Shown here: positions 24,954 through 34,123 of the stretch, in pieces
How positions within the stretch are numbered: position 1 is the first letter of the stretch
How the letters are laid out: every line of letters starts with the position of its first letter
Assembly: GCA_964396265.1 (NCBI GenBank)
Contig: CAYNEM010000004.1
Coordinates: 1 to 64,000, forward strand
Direction of reading: 5' to 3'
Source: EA-27 sp964396265
GTDB taxonomy: Archaea; Thermoplasmatota; Thermoplasmata; RBG-16-68-12; EA-27
DNA length: 64,000 nt
Program-made: the position numbers and the translations under genes
Notes under the pieces: model-generated
What the model saw: only the letters and a program-made list of their open reading frames with translations
The model's database searches: none
What the model was told of the DNA's origin: nothing

Positions 24954-25493
24954 CTAGGACGAGTAGACGAGGATCGCCGCGATGATCAGGAGTACGCTGG
25001 CCACGAGCCCCAATAGCGTCCCCAGGAGGAACACGGACGCGACCAGCGCACCCAGACCCAGGACGAGCAGCATGGATCCGCTCGCCAAGAGAAACTTCAG
25101 TCCCCGGTAAGCTCCCCAGAATGCCCCGAACGCGAGGAAGAAGTGGACGCCTAGGCTGCAAGCCAGGTATGGACCGAGAACTGTAGGCGGCATCTCCGGT
25201 CCTAGGAATTCCCTGATGAGCGAGAACGTCAGGGGCACTGCCAGGAGGAGCAGGATTCCCGAGGTGAGGGCGAGACCGCCCGCCATCTTTTGGAACAGCT
25301 CGCCATGGCCCGGCCCCTTTGCGGGGACGGGCTGGGACCATGCCCGGACAATCGGCGGACCCGGTGCGAGCTGCGCCCCGCAACGGGGACACCAGATTGC
25401 CAGCTGGACCTCGGAGAGGATCCACCCGCAATAGGGGCAGTTTGCCACCGAATCCGGGCGGAACCGGCGCGCTGGGGTTGAGTTTTCCCTCAT
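24954..25493 (-). CDS. Zinc-ribbon membrane protein
   Basis: 179 residues: a cytosolic zinc ribbon (CPYC at about 19-22 and CPRC at about 35-38), a proline-rich linker, and four hydrophobic helices from residue 70 to the C-terminus. Function not recognised. It begins 7 bases after the thioredoxin reductase gene ends, on the same strand, and may be co-transcribed with it. Confidence 0.65.
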   Translation of the reverse strand: MRENSTPARRFRPDSVANCPYCGWILSEVQLAIWCPRCGAQLAPGPPIVRAWSQPVPAKGPGHGELFQKMAGGLALTSGILLLLAVPLTFSLIREFLGPEMPPTVLGPYLACSLGVHFFLAFGAFWGAYRGLKFLLASGSMLLVLGLGALVASVFLLGTLLGLVASVLLIIAAILVYSS

Positions 25494-25500
25494 TCACTCT

Positions 25501-27675
25501 CTACTTCTGATACGCGAGCCAGTGTTCCGCCTCGATCGCCGCCATGCAACCGAACCCTGCGGCGGTCACCGCCTGGCGGTAGTGGGAGTCGTGCACATCC
25601 CCCGCCGCGAACACGCCCGGCACGTTCGTCCAGACGTGGCGTTCCACCGCGATGTACCCCTTCGGATCGAGCTTGATGACGCCCTCGAACTCCTTCGTGT
25701 CCGGCTCGTGACCGATCGCGACGAACACGCCCTGCGTCGGTAGTTCCCACACATTGAGATGCGGGTCGGAAGGGTTCGACTCGAATTTCGCCTTCGGGTT
25801 CCCCGTCGGGTGGGTCACCAGTCGGACCGCGGCCACCTTGTCGCCACCCAAGACCTCGAGGACCTCGGTGTTCCAGATCACCTCGATGTTCGGGGTCTTC
25901 AACACGCGGTCTTGCATGACCTTCGACGCGCGGAACTCCCCGCGGCGGTGCAGGATCTTCACGGACTTGCACAGCTTCGAAAGGAACAGCGAATCCTCCA
26001 TCGCCGTGTCGCCGCCCCCGACGACCACGACATCCATGCCTTTGAAGAAGTAGCCATCACAGTTGTGGACCGTGGCCCCGGCCGTTACATAGCTGTTGCC
26101 ATCCGCCACCGCAAGATTGTGTACGTTGCCCGAGTACGGCACCCGCGTGAGGTCGAAGATCGGCAACATGGCGTAGCCATCGCGAATCCAGGCGTGGTTG
26201 TTCGAGCGGGTTCGTTGCGCGATGCGCGGGTGCTCAACTCCGAGGACGTCACTCGCCCTCCTCAGCCACGCGCCTCCGATTTCGAACTCGTACCGGTCGT
26301 GTTTGAAGGAGATTGTTCGCCCATTGAGGACGTTCTTCGTGCGGTTCAGATCCTCGACGGTCCGTCGACTGACCCTCGGGATGATTCCGAGTCGAAGCAG
26401 GACTATTTTGAACTGGGCGACCAGCTTGGGCGAGTTGGTCGTCATGAGGAAGCCGAGCGGGCGAGATCCCCCATCCCCCCGCCAATAGCCCTTCACCAAC
26501 TCCGCCTGTTTGTCCCTGGGAAGGTAGAGGAACCAATGAGGAAGGGATTTCCCGTAGGAGTATTTGCCGAACAGCTTCAGGAATAGCTCCCGAAGTATTC
26601 CCGCGTAGCAATCCACAAGGTGGACGCTCCCGGACCTTCGCAAAGCGGGTCGGTAACCGAACAGTCGTTCGATAATCCGAGCGGTGTCCAAGACGTAAGC
26701 CTGGTCCTTGGGGCCGAAGTAGAAGGTAATGCCTCGCGGAGTGATCGTCCCGTCCGCAAGGAAGTATCCCGCAAGGCGCATGAAGTCCCCATTGAGCTGC
26801 AACACATCCGTCAGACGCCTCGAGGTCGCCGTCTCTCTCTCGAAGTGCACGCGCCCGGATAGGTCCTTAGGGAGGCCGAGGAATTCGGAGATTCGCAGGC
26901 TGGGAACGTCCCTTGTCTTGGAGGAGATGGGGTACAAGAGAATGTGCTGGGGGGTTAGGTCGCCTGCGGGCACCCACTCCGGCGCATGCCAGGTCCAATT
27001 CCAATAGTGCGCCCCCACGCCTTTCTCGAGAGTCGTCGCGAGGACAGGGTGTTCCGGCGTGAGGAGTGTGGGCTCCTCGTGAAAGTACCGAGGCACGATT
27101 CGAATGAGGTTTCCCCGATAGCGCCGGCTGCCCACCCCGGTCACGGGCTGGAAGGTGCCATCGTGGGTGAGAACCCTCTGGCCGACTTTGACCTCTTCGA
27201 TGGCGACGGGAGCCGCGTTACCCACAACTCTGGATCCGCTGGGCAGGCACACCGCGCACGCGGTCACTCCCCGGTTCATGAACTCCCGTTCGCTCGGGAT
27301 GCCGAGCCACTTCGCGCTTGCGCCCGTGGCGATGATCACCGCGCGCCCCTCGTACTCCGACTCTTCCGTCTTCACGCGGAACGGTCCGCGGCCGACATCG
27401 ATGGACGTCGCGTTCGTGTCGACGATCTCCGCCCCGAACCGCTCCGCCTGGCGGCGCATGTTGTCCATCAGGTCGGGGCCCTGCACCCCGTCCGGAAAGC
27501 CGGGATAGTTCTCGACCGCGGTGGTGACCATGAGCTGCCCGCCGGGGATTCGCGTGGCGTCTCCCCCCTTGGGGCTGCCGCCGAGGACGAGCGTCTTCAG
27601 CCCGGCGCGCGTCGTATAGATGGCGGCGGTGAGGCCGGCGGGCCCCGAACCGATGATGACCACGTCGTGCGTCAT
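25501..27675 (-). CDS. trxB: Thioredoxin reductase precursor interrupted by an intein
   Basis: 724 residues in the precursor; about 328 after splicing, the normal length. N-extein (1-142) has the FAD motif GSGPAG and ends ...TACAV; C-extein (539-724) begins CDGYFF and has GGGDTA, the NADPH-type HRRGEFRAS motif and GVFAAGDV. Joined, they restore the redox centre CAVC. The intein therefore sits between the two catalytic cysteines and uses the second one as the +1 nucleophile; the enzyme cannot be active before splicing. The protein passes electrons from NADPH via FAD to thioredoxin. Identification is secure; the splicing itself is predicted. Confidence 0.93.
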   Translation of the reverse strand: MTHDVVIIGSGPAGLTAAIYTTRAGLKTLVLGGSPKGGDATRIPGGQLMVTTAVENYPGFPDGVQGPDLMDNMRRQAERFGAEIVDTNATSIDVGRGPFRVKTEESEYEGRAVIIATGASAKWLGIPSEREFMNRGVTACAVCLPSGSRVVGNAAPVAIEEVKVGQRVLTHDGTFQPVTGVGSRRYRGNLIRIVPRYFHEEPTLLTPEHPVLATTLEKGVGAHYWNWTWHAPEWVPAGDLTPQHILLYPISSKTRDVPSLRISEFLGLPKDLSGRVHFERETATSRRLTDVLQLNGDFMRLAGYFLADGTITPRGITFYFGPKDQAYVLDTARIIERLFGYRPALRRSGSVHLVDCYAGILRELFLKLFGKYSYGKSLPHWFLYLPRDKQAELVKGYWRGDGGSRPLGFLMTTNSPKLVAQFKIVLLRLGIIPRVSRRTVEDLNRTKNVLNGRTISFKHDRYEFEIGGAWLRRASDVLGVEHPRIAQRTRSNNHAWIRDGYAMLPIFDLTRVPYSGNVHNLAVADGNSYVTAGATVHNCDGYFFKGMDVVVVGGGDTAMEDSLFLSKLCKSVKILHRRGEFRASKVMQDRVLKTPNIEVIWNTEVLEVLGGDKVAAVRLVTHPTGNPKAKFESNPSDPHLNVWELPTQGVFVAIGHEPDTKEFEGVIKLDPKGYIAVERHVWTNVPGVFAAGDVHDSHYRQAVTAAGFGCMAAIEAEHWLAYQK
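26062..27249 (-). mobile_element. Intein with LAGLIDADG endonuclease domain in trxB
   Basis: 396 residues (143-538 of the precursor). It starts with Cys (CLPSGSRV), has block B TPEHP (about 206-210) and ends VHN followed by Cys, the standard class 1 splice residues, though the penultimate His and terminal Asn are the only C-terminal residues checked. The endonuclease helices are RLAGYFLADG (about 300-309) and LVKGYWRGDG (393-402), with acidic residues retained, so homing activity is plausible. Confidence 0.92.
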
Positions 27676-27856
27676 CGTGGGCCGCGGAACGGGAGGGTTT
27701 CGTATGAGGTTTTGCTCGGCGGCGCTAGCGCCGGTCCGCCAACGCCGTCCTCAGATGCACGAGAGACCGACGCCGCTCCGACCATAAAGGGCCGCCGCCA
27801 ACTGAACTCGACGCGACCGCAAACGATACGAGGAACCGCCGCCTACGCGCGCGCGC

Positions 27857-29068
27857 ATGGAGCGCGACCTCGGGAGATTCCTGCAGCTCCTCTACACGTT
27901 CGAACACGAGAAGGCGATGGCGCTCTTCGACCGCCTCGTGAAGGACGAGGAGAACTTCTGGCGGATCGCGGACGCCCTCGTCCTCGTCTGCGCGAACCAC
28001 CAGGACGCGAAGCTCACGGTGCCGCACGGACTGCAGACCCTCGAGGCCGCGCGGGAGATGTTCGCGGTCGCTGGGCCCGAGGCGTCGATGGGCCTCCTTC
28101 GGTTCGTGACGCGGTACAACTTCAGCTTGATCAAGAGGGACTGGACGGCGACGTACCTCGAGAAGCAGGCCGCGGCGACGCCGCACGAGTCGGAATCCCC
28201 GTTCTGGGACGCGGTCCTCCATCAGCAGCCGGACCGCGCGGCGGTCCTCCTCTGCGGCGTGGCCGTGCGGGACGGGTTCGACGCGGCCGCGCACGCGCTC
28301 GTCCGGGCGAGCCTCGCGGACCTGGGGCGCCTCGCGCACAACTTCACGCTCGCGGTCTCGTACGCGGAGGCTGCGCGTGCGCTAGGGATGCCGATGGCCC
28401 TCGTCCCGCTCGCGAACGGCGCGCACTTTCTCGCGACGGCGATCCAGGCCGGGCGGCCCGTTCAATCGAAAGCCTGGGTGGATGCTCCGGAGGGCACGGA
28501 TGCGAGCGTCGAGTCGTTGCAGCATGTCCTCTCCGAAGGGGAGTACGAGACCGTCCACCACATCCTCAGGGCGACTGCGACATCGGCGGACCGGGAACGC
28601 GCATTCGAACCGCTCCTGATCGGTGTGGCGAAAGACCCCGGGTTCCTAGGCCACAGCATGATCCTCGCCCACAGCGCCCGGCTCGCTTCAAGATACCTGA
28701 CGAAGGAGGAGTTCGTCCACGTGGCCTGGAAGTTCTACCGGACGCTGGGGAAGAGCTACGAGTATCCCGCGGACCTGGCGATTCGCGAACGTGCCGGCCT
28801 GGATCCGCAGGCGGCGATCACCGGGCTGAAAGGGACCTTGCAGCACCGGACGCCTCCGCCCCTCGTCACGATCAGCCAGTGCTTGGAGTCCGGCGTCCCC
28901 CTCGAGGGCATCCTGAAGCAGATCGTGGCTGGACATTCCGGCTGGCGGGTCGGGGAGAAGGAGCACACGGTCATCTACCTGAACGCCGCGATCCAGACCG
29001 CCGTGTTCCTCGGCGAGAAGAAGGCCCTGCTACCCCTTGTCGTCGCCCTCCAGCAGCTTCCGTTCTAG
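27857..29068 (+). CDS. Hypothetical alpha-helical protein (possibly questin-oxidase-like)
   Basis: 403 residues, predicted almost entirely helical, cytoplasmic, with scattered histidines (AHNFTLAVSYAEAARAL, GHSMILAHSARLASRY). The histidine spacing faintly recalls the questin oxidase-like family, but I cannot confirm that. A 181-base gap separates it from the divergent trxB; no clear promoter box is seen there. Function unknown. Confidence 0.55.
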   Translation: MERDLGRFLQLLYTFEHEKAMALFDRLVKDEENFWRIADALVLVCANHQDAKLTVPHGLQTLEAAREMFAVAGPEASMGLLRFVTRYNFSLIKRDWTATYLEKQAAATPHESESPFWDAVLHQQPDRAAVLLCGVAVRDGFDAAAHALVRASLADLGRLAHNFTLAVSYAEAARALGMPMALVPLANGAHFLATAIQAGRPVQSKAWVDAPEGTDASVESLQHVLSEGEYETVHHILRATATSADRERAFEPLLIGVAKDPGFLGHSMILAHSARLASRYLTKEEFVHVAWKFYRTLGKSYEYPADLAIRERAGLDPQAAITGLKGTLQHRTPPPLVTISQCLESGVPLEGILKQIVAGHSGWRVGEKEHTVIYLNAAIQTAVFLGEKKALLPLVVALQQLPF

Positions 29069-29112
29069 TCCCTCCCTCACCTTTTTCACCCGGGTCCGCG
29101 TAATCCCTCTCG

Positions 29113-29460
29113 ATGAAGGCGTATCTCCTCTACGACGCGGACTGTGGAGTGTGCACCTTCGCGAAGCGAATCGTCACGGCGTTCGACTGGCGGAGACGGA
29201 TCGAGGCGGTGGCCCTCCAAGACCCGCGGACCGACCGCCTCCTGGCGGGAATGGACGAAGATACGCGGTGGGCCACCTTCCACGTCGTTCGCGAAGGGAA
29301 GACAGCGAGCGGCGGAGACGGACTTCTCGAGCTCGGAGGACTGCTCCTGAACGACCGAGTCCCCACCTTGGCGGCGGAAGTTCCCACCCTGCGGCGGGCG
29401 AGTGACCGCCTCTACACGTTCATCGCAAGCCTGCGTGGCGCGATCCAATGCGAGGTCTGA
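29113..29460 (+). CDS. DCC-family thiol-disulfide oxidoreductase-like protein (DUF393)
   Basis: 115 residues. The hallmark YDADCGVC at residues 7-14 gives a CxxC pair (C11, C14) in a thioredoxin-like fold. Family members are small cytoplasmic proteins of unproven redox function. It lies 44 bases downstream of the helical protein gene and converges on the endonuclease IV gene, 6 bases away. Confidence 0.85.
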   Translation: MKAYLLYDADCGVCTFAKRIVTAFDWRRRIEAVALQDPRTDRLLAGMDEDTRWATFHVVREGKTASGGDGLLELGGLLLNDRVPTLAAEVPTLRRASDRLYTFIASLRGAIQCEV

Positions 29461-29466
29461 GGATGG

Positions 29467-30315
29467 TTACACGGCCGAGACGAGCGAACGGAGCACCTTC
29501 AGATTGCGTCTGAAGTCCGAGTCTTCCCCGGGGGTCTCCAGGAGCCCGGGGCGATCCGCGAACCGCGTGTCGTTCACGAGGAACTTGAACGCGTCCTTCT
29601 TCAGCTTCCCCTTCCCGATGTGCTCGTGGCGGTCCATGTGGGAGCGCACGTCGCCCTTCGAGTCGTTCAGGTGGAACGCTCGCAGCCTCTCCAAACCGAG
29701 GACCTCGTCGATGTGCGCCATCACGTTCTCGTAGCCCGCCCGGGTCCGGATGTCGTATCCGGCGGCGAACGTGTGGCACGTGTCCAGGCACACACCCAGA
29801 CGTTCCGGATGGCGGCTCCCGTCGATGATCTTCCGCATGTGTTCGAACTTGTGGCCGACGGCGGTCCCTGCCCCGGCGGTATTCTCGATGCAGAGCAGGA
29901 CGTCCGGCGCGTCCGCCCGCTCGATGCACGCGTCGAGGGACTCCGCGACGAGCTTCAGCCCCTTCGCCTCTCCCTTCCCCATGTGCGCGCCAGGGTGGAA
30001 GATGAGGTGCTTCACGTCGAGGACTTGTGCGCGCTCCATCTCCTCGACGAACGCATCCCGGGCCACGCGCAGCAGCCGCTTCTGGGGCGAGCAGAGGTTG
30101 ATCAGGTAGTTGGAGTGGATCGTCGCGAGCTGGATCCGGTGCTCCTCCATGGATTGCCGCCAGAGCCGGACGTCTTCCTCCGTGATGGGCTTCGTGTCCC
30201 TGAGCATTCGTGGGCTGCGGGAAAAGATCTGGATCGCGTCGCAGCCGATCCACCGCCCTGCCGTGGCGGCCTCGTGGAATCCGCCCGCGATCGAGCAATG
30301 CGCGCCGAGGATCAT
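29467..30315 (-). CDS. nfo: Endonuclease IV (AP endonuclease)
   Basis: 282 residues, full length. A TIM-barrel enzyme cutting DNA at abasic sites with a three-metal centre. Seen: GAHCSIAGG at the start, HSNYLINL, HPGAHMGKG, the IENTAG glutamate, CLDTCHTFAAGYD, HLNDSKGD and the DRHEHIGKG histidines, i.e. essentially all metal ligands. It acts in base-excision repair. It appears to stand alone. Confidence 0.95.
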   Translation of the reverse strand: MILGAHCSIAGGFHEAATAGRWIGCDAIQIFSRSPRMLRDTKPITEEDVRLWRQSMEEHRIQLATIHSNYLINLCSPQKRLLRVARDAFVEEMERAQVLDVKHLIFHPGAHMGKGEAKGLKLVAESLDACIERADAPDVLLCIENTAGAGTAVGHKFEHMRKIIDGSRHPERLGVCLDTCHTFAAGYDIRTRAGYENVMAHIDEVLGLERLRAFHLNDSKGDVRSHMDRHEHIGKGKLKKDAFKFLVNDTRFADRPGLLETPGEDSDFRRNLKVLRSLVSAV

Positions 30316-30466
30316 CGTCGAGGCGAGGGAACCCCCGCCGACGGAAAAAGCCGTGCGTTGAGCCCTACCTCTCGTTGGGAGACCTTAGGGAGTTCCTTGG
30401 GTGTCACTGGGGAAAACGGGGATAGTCCGGCACCGGGTTGGACGATCAGGCGAAGGCCGCGAACCC

Positions 30467-30631
30467 ATGAACCTGCGGAACCTGCGAGAGGTGGAGACGA
30501 CGCTCGTCGGCATGGTCTATCTCATGCGCAAGGCCGTGACCACGCGGGATGACGGCTCCTACGCCTATGCCGGGCGTTCCGGGTTCGCGCTCCTGACGCG
30601 GAGCGCACGCGAGGACCTCTCACGCGGGTGA
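30467..30631 (+). CDS. Possible small protein (weak)
   Basis: 54 residues starting MNLRNLREVETTLVGMVYL. Composition is plausible for a small helical protein, ending in a charged SAREDLSRG tail. No family, no clear promoter box. It is the only candidate in the 30316-30748 gap, which otherwise shows the promoter of the next gene (TTAA 30721). Confidence 0.3.
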   Translation: MNLRNLREVETTLVGMVYLMRKAVTTRDDGSYAYAGRSGFALLTRSAREDLSRG

Positions 30632-30720
30632 TGCCACTCGAGACCGTCGCCTGTACCGTGAAGTGACCCCCTCTTCCCACTGTCTTCTTTCAGCGCTGAC
30701 TCTTCGACGAGACGGCAACG

Positions 30721-30724
30721 TTAA
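30721..30724 (+). promoter_or_regulatory. Promoter box of the amidohydrolase gene
   Basis: TTAA in ACGTTAATTC lies 25-28 bases before ATG 30749. Confidence 0.45.
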
Positions 30725-30748
30725 TTCTGTATCGCCAATCCCCGCGCG

Positions 30749-31921
30749 ATGTCGGGGGTCCTCATCCGTGGCGCCACAGTGGTCGACGCGAGAGGCGAGC
30801 GGTCGGGGGATGTCCTCGTTCGCGACGGGCGGATCGTCGAGGTCGGCGACGTCCTCGCTGCGACGGACGAGCGCGTTCTGGCGGCGAACGGATGGTACCT
30901 GACGCCTGGGCTGATCGACTGCCACATCCACCTGTGCCACCAGGCGGGTCCGGACCCCCGCGTGATCACGGGGAAGACGGACGCACAGGTCGCGACAGAG
31001 GCGGCCGAGGCCGCGCGGCGCACCCTCTTGGCGGGCGTGACCACCGCCAGGGATTGCGGGGGACGCGGGTTCGTCGAGACTGGCCTTCGGGACGCGATCC
31101 GCGCGGGGGCCGTCGAGGGTCCTCGCCTGCTCACGTCCGGCCATCCGATCGTGCGGCGCGGCGGACACATGAGTTACTATGCTCGCCAGATCGACGGGCC
31201 TGAGGACGCGCGCTCCGCGGCTCGCGAGCAGATCGCGGGAGGCGTGGACTGGCTGAAGGTCGCCGCCACCGGAGGCGTGACGACGCCGAACGTGGACCCG
31301 CGGAAGGCCGAGCTCACGGAGGAGGAGATCCGTGCGGTCGTGGACGAGGGACGCAAGGCCGGCCGTCCCGCTGCAGCACACGCGCACGGTGGCGACGGCA
31401 TACGGAATTCGCTCGAGGCCGGCGTTCGCTCCATCGAGCATGGGACCTACGCCGACGACGACATGATCCGCTTCATGGTTGAGCATGGTGTCTTCCTGGT
31501 GCCGACCTTGGTCGCCACGCGCGCGATGATCGACGCGGGCACCGCAAAGGGCGTCCCCGAGTACGCCGTGAAGAAGGCGGCAGAGATCGATGGGGAGCGG
31601 CGCAAGGCGTTTTCTGCGTGCGTGGCTCGCGGCGTGAAGATCGCGATGGGGACGGACGCGGGAACGCCCTTTAATCCCCACGGGGAGAACGCGCGCGAGC
31701 TGGCGCTGATGGTGGACGCCGGGATGACGCCGGCACAAGCCCTCGAGGCCTCCACAGTCACCGCCGCCAAACTGCTCGGTCTCGAAGGCGAGGTCGGCCT
31801 CGTCAAGGAACGTTTCGCCGCGGACCTCCTCCTGCTCTCGAGGAACCCTCTTGACGATCCCATCGCGTTCCGTCGGGACTTGCAAGCCGTCATCCGTTCC
31901 GGGCGCGTGGTCCGAGGGTGA
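30749..31921 (+). CDS. Amidohydrolase (imidazolonepropionase / prolidase-like)
   Basis: 390 residues, metal-dependent TIM-barrel amidohydrolase. Seen: the HxH metal motif in GLIDCHIHLCH, the LKVAATGGV segment holding the bridging lysine region, AHAHGGDG and SIEHGTY histidines and the final aspartate in MGTDAGTPF. The layout is closest to the Xaa-Pro dipeptidase / imidazolonepropionase-like group that cleaves small peptides or cyclic amides. Cytoplasmic. Substrate uncertain. Confidence 0.88.
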   Translation: MSGVLIRGATVVDARGERSGDVLVRDGRIVEVGDVLAATDERVLAANGWYLTPGLIDCHIHLCHQAGPDPRVITGKTDAQVATEAAEAARRTLLAGVTTARDCGGRGFVETGLRDAIRAGAVEGPRLLTSGHPIVRRGGHMSYYARQIDGPEDARSAAREQIAGGVDWLKVAATGGVTTPNVDPRKAELTEEEIRAVVDEGRKAGRPAAAHAHGGDGIRNSLEAGVRSIEHGTYADDDMIRFMVEHGVFLVPTLVATRAMIDAGTAKGVPEYAVKKAAEIDGERRKAFSACVARGVKIAMGTDAGTPFNPHGENARELALMVDAGMTPAQALEASTVTAAKLLGLEGEVGLVKERFAADLLLLSRNPLDDPIAFRRDLQAVIRSGRVVRG

Positions 31922-31924
31922 CCG

Positions 31925-32620
31925 TCACGGTTTGGCGGCGACGCCGACGAGCGTGGACCACGTGAGCTGGACCGGCCCGCCGCCAAAGCGGTCCACGAGC
32001 GCCGCCCATCGGCCATCCGCACGGAACTTGTGCTCGAGCGCCTCGTGAGCGGTCGCCAGCTCGTCCAAGTTCGCGTATCCGACGATCCGCCGTTCGTTGC
32101 CGAGGAATTCAAGCGAGAGGCCCGCCGCACTCAGCAGTTCGCGCATGCGATCCTCCCCAAAGGAGAACCGCCCCGCGCGGCCGGACTCCATCCATTGGTC
32201 GCGATGGTGGCACGCGAACAGGAATCGCCCCCGGGAGCGAAGACCCACCGAAGCTGCGCGGACCGCCCCCTCGGACATGAAGTGGTTCGAGACGACGTAG
32301 TCCAAGGGGCTCCGGACTAGAAGGCGGTAGTTCGCGGTGTTCGCGTCCGCCGGCACGAAAGTGATGTTCGATAGCCGCAGGGCGCGGGCCCGGTCTCGGG
32401 CGGCGGCGAGGGCGTCCTCGTCCATGTCGATTCCCACGACGCGTCCGGCGCGCGGCGCGAGGTGCAGCGCGAGCCGCCCGTTCCCCGTGCCCAGGTCGAG
32501 CACCGTCGCGTCCGTGAAGTCCTCCCTTGCGAGCCGCTCGAGGAACATCGGTTCGAAATCGGACCACTCGAACGTCCCCCATACGGCGCGCGATTCGCGG
32601 ACCTCCGTCTCCACGAACAT
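31925..32620 (-). CDS. Class I SAM-dependent methyltransferase
   Basis: 231 residues. Motif I VLDLGTGNGRLALHL binds SAM, followed by VGIDMDEDALAAA (motif II), FVPADAN (motif III) and a DYVVSNHFM segment. The substrate is unknown. It is divergent from the aldehyde dehydrogenase gene; one CCTTAAG palindrome (32636-32642) lies between the two starts and could serve both directions. Confidence 0.82.
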   Translation of the reverse strand: MFVETEVRESRAVWGTFEWSDFEPMFLERLAREDFTDATVLDLGTGNGRLALHLAPRAGRVVGIDMDEDALAAARDRARALRLSNITFVPADANTANYRLLVRSPLDYVVSNHFMSEGAVRAASVGLRSRGRFLFACHHRDQWMESGRAGRFSFGEDRMRELLSAAGLSLEFLGNERRIVGYANLDELATAHEALEHKFRADGRWAALVDRFGGGPVQLTWSTLVGVAAKP

Positions 32621-32637
32621 CCGAGATGCGGGTAGCC

Positions 32638-32641
32638 TTAA
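32638..32641 (+). promoter_or_regulatory. Promoter box of the aldehyde dehydrogenase gene
   Basis: TTAA in GCCTTAAGTCC is 27-30 bases before ATG 32668. Confidence 0.5.
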
Positions 32642-32667
32642 GTCCTTGGGGGCCTTCCGCGGCGCGC

Positions 32668-34119
32668 ATGGAGCTCACCCGCCACCGGCTGTACATTGGC
32701 GGCAAGTGGGTCGAACCGTCCACGGGCGAGTACGTCCACGATTTGGACCCCGCGACGAACCAGCCAATCGCGGAGATCGCGAGCGCCAGCGTAGAGGACG
32801 CGAGGGCGGCGGTGGAAGCCGCGCGAGCCGCCTTCGAGCATCCGGATTGGCGGGGGATGGACCCGAGCAAGCGAGGGCGTCTCCTGTACCAGCTGGGTCA
32901 GGGCGTGCGGGATGCGTTCGAAGAGCTCGCGAGGCTCGAGTCGCTCGACGTCGGCAAGCCGATCCGCGAGGCGAAGGGCGACGCGGCGTTCGTGTACAAG
33001 ACGCTCGAGTACTGGGCGGGGCTGGCGGACAAGATCCAGGGCGAGACGATCCCCGTCCCCGGGAACCGGTTGAACTACACGGTGCGGCAGCCGGTCGGCG
33101 TGACGCTGCACATCGCCCCGTGGAACTATCCCCTGACGTTGGCGGTGCGGGGGATTGCCCCCGCGTTGGCGGCCGGGAACACGGTCGTGCTGAAGCCCGC
33201 GCAGATCACGCCCCTCACCGCGCTCAAGTTTGGGGAGCTCGCCGAGCGCGCCGGATTCCCCGCGGGCGTCGTGAACGTTGTGACGGGCCCGGGGTCTGTG
33301 GTCGGGAGGGCGCTCGCGGAGCACGCGGAGGTCGATTCGATCACGTTCACGGGGAGCCTCGAGACCGGCCGCCAGATCCTGCAGATGGCGTCGAAGCACG
33401 TCACGCCGGTCACGTTGGAACTCGGCGGGAAGAACCCGAACATCGTGTTCGCCGACGCCGACCTCGACAAGGCCCTCAAGAGCACCTTGTTCGGCGCGTT
33501 CCAGAACGCTGGCCAGATGTGTTGGGCGGGGTCGCGCCTCCTCGTGCATGAGTCGATTCACGCCGATTTCGTAAGGAAGGTCGCGGAGCGCGCAGCGAAG
33601 ATGAAGCTAGGGCCCGGGTTGAAGGAGGACACCCAGATGGGCCCCGTCGTGTCGAGGGACCAGGAGAAGAGCGTCCTCGCGTACGTCGGGGTCGGTGTCG
33701 AGGAGGGTGCGAAGCTCCTCGTTGGCGGCAAGAAGGCCGAGGAACCCGATCTGGCGGCGGGGAACTTCGTGACGCCCGCGGTCTTCGACGGCGTCTCGCC
33801 GGACATGCGTATCGCGCGCGAGGAGATCTTCGGACCCGTCCTCACTGCGGCGTCGTTCCGGACCATCGACGACCTGATCGACGCCGCCAACGCGGTCGAA
33901 TACGGACTGGCGGCGGGTGTGTGGACGAAGGACCTGAAGACCGCGCACGCGGTCGCCGCCCGCCTCGAGGCCGGCATGGTGTCGATCAACGAGTTCCCCG
34001 TGACGTTCCCGCAAACGCCGTTCGTCGGATGGAAGCACAGCGGAATCGGGCAGGAGCAAGGGATCGACGCAATCCGGTTTTACACGCGCACGAAGAACGT
34101 GAGCGTGAACCTGGAGTGA
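32668..34119 (+). CDS. NAD(P)-dependent aldehyde dehydrogenase
   Basis: 483 residues, standard length. Seen: TFTGSLETG cofactor loop, catalytic glutamate in TLELGGKNPN, and the active-site cysteine in GQMCWAG; the end carries the GWKHSGIGQE motif of betaine-aldehyde-type dehydrogenases. It oxidises an aldehyde to the acid. A decayed second copy of its middle and end follows at 34625-34851. The start is set by the TTAA box at 32638. Confidence 0.93.
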   Translation: MELTRHRLYIGGKWVEPSTGEYVHDLDPATNQPIAEIASASVEDARAAVEAARAAFEHPDWRGMDPSKRGRLLYQLGQGVRDAFEELARLESLDVGKPIREAKGDAAFVYKTLEYWAGLADKIQGETIPVPGNRLNYTVRQPVGVTLHIAPWNYPLTLAVRGIAPALAAGNTVVLKPAQITPLTALKFGELAERAGFPAGVVNVVTGPGSVVGRALAEHAEVDSITFTGSLETGRQILQMASKHVTPVTLELGGKNPNIVFADADLDKALKSTLFGAFQNAGQMCWAGSRLLVHESIHADFVRKVAERAAKMKLGPGLKEDTQMGPVVSRDQEKSVLAYVGVGVEEGAKLLVGGKKAEEPDLAAGNFVTPAVFDGVSPDMRIAREEIFGPVLTAASFRTIDDLIDAANAVEYGLAAGVWTKDLKTAHAVAARLEAGMVSINEFPVTFPQTPFVGWKHSGIGQEQGIDAIRFYTRTKNVSVNLE

Positions 34120-34123
34120 CGGG

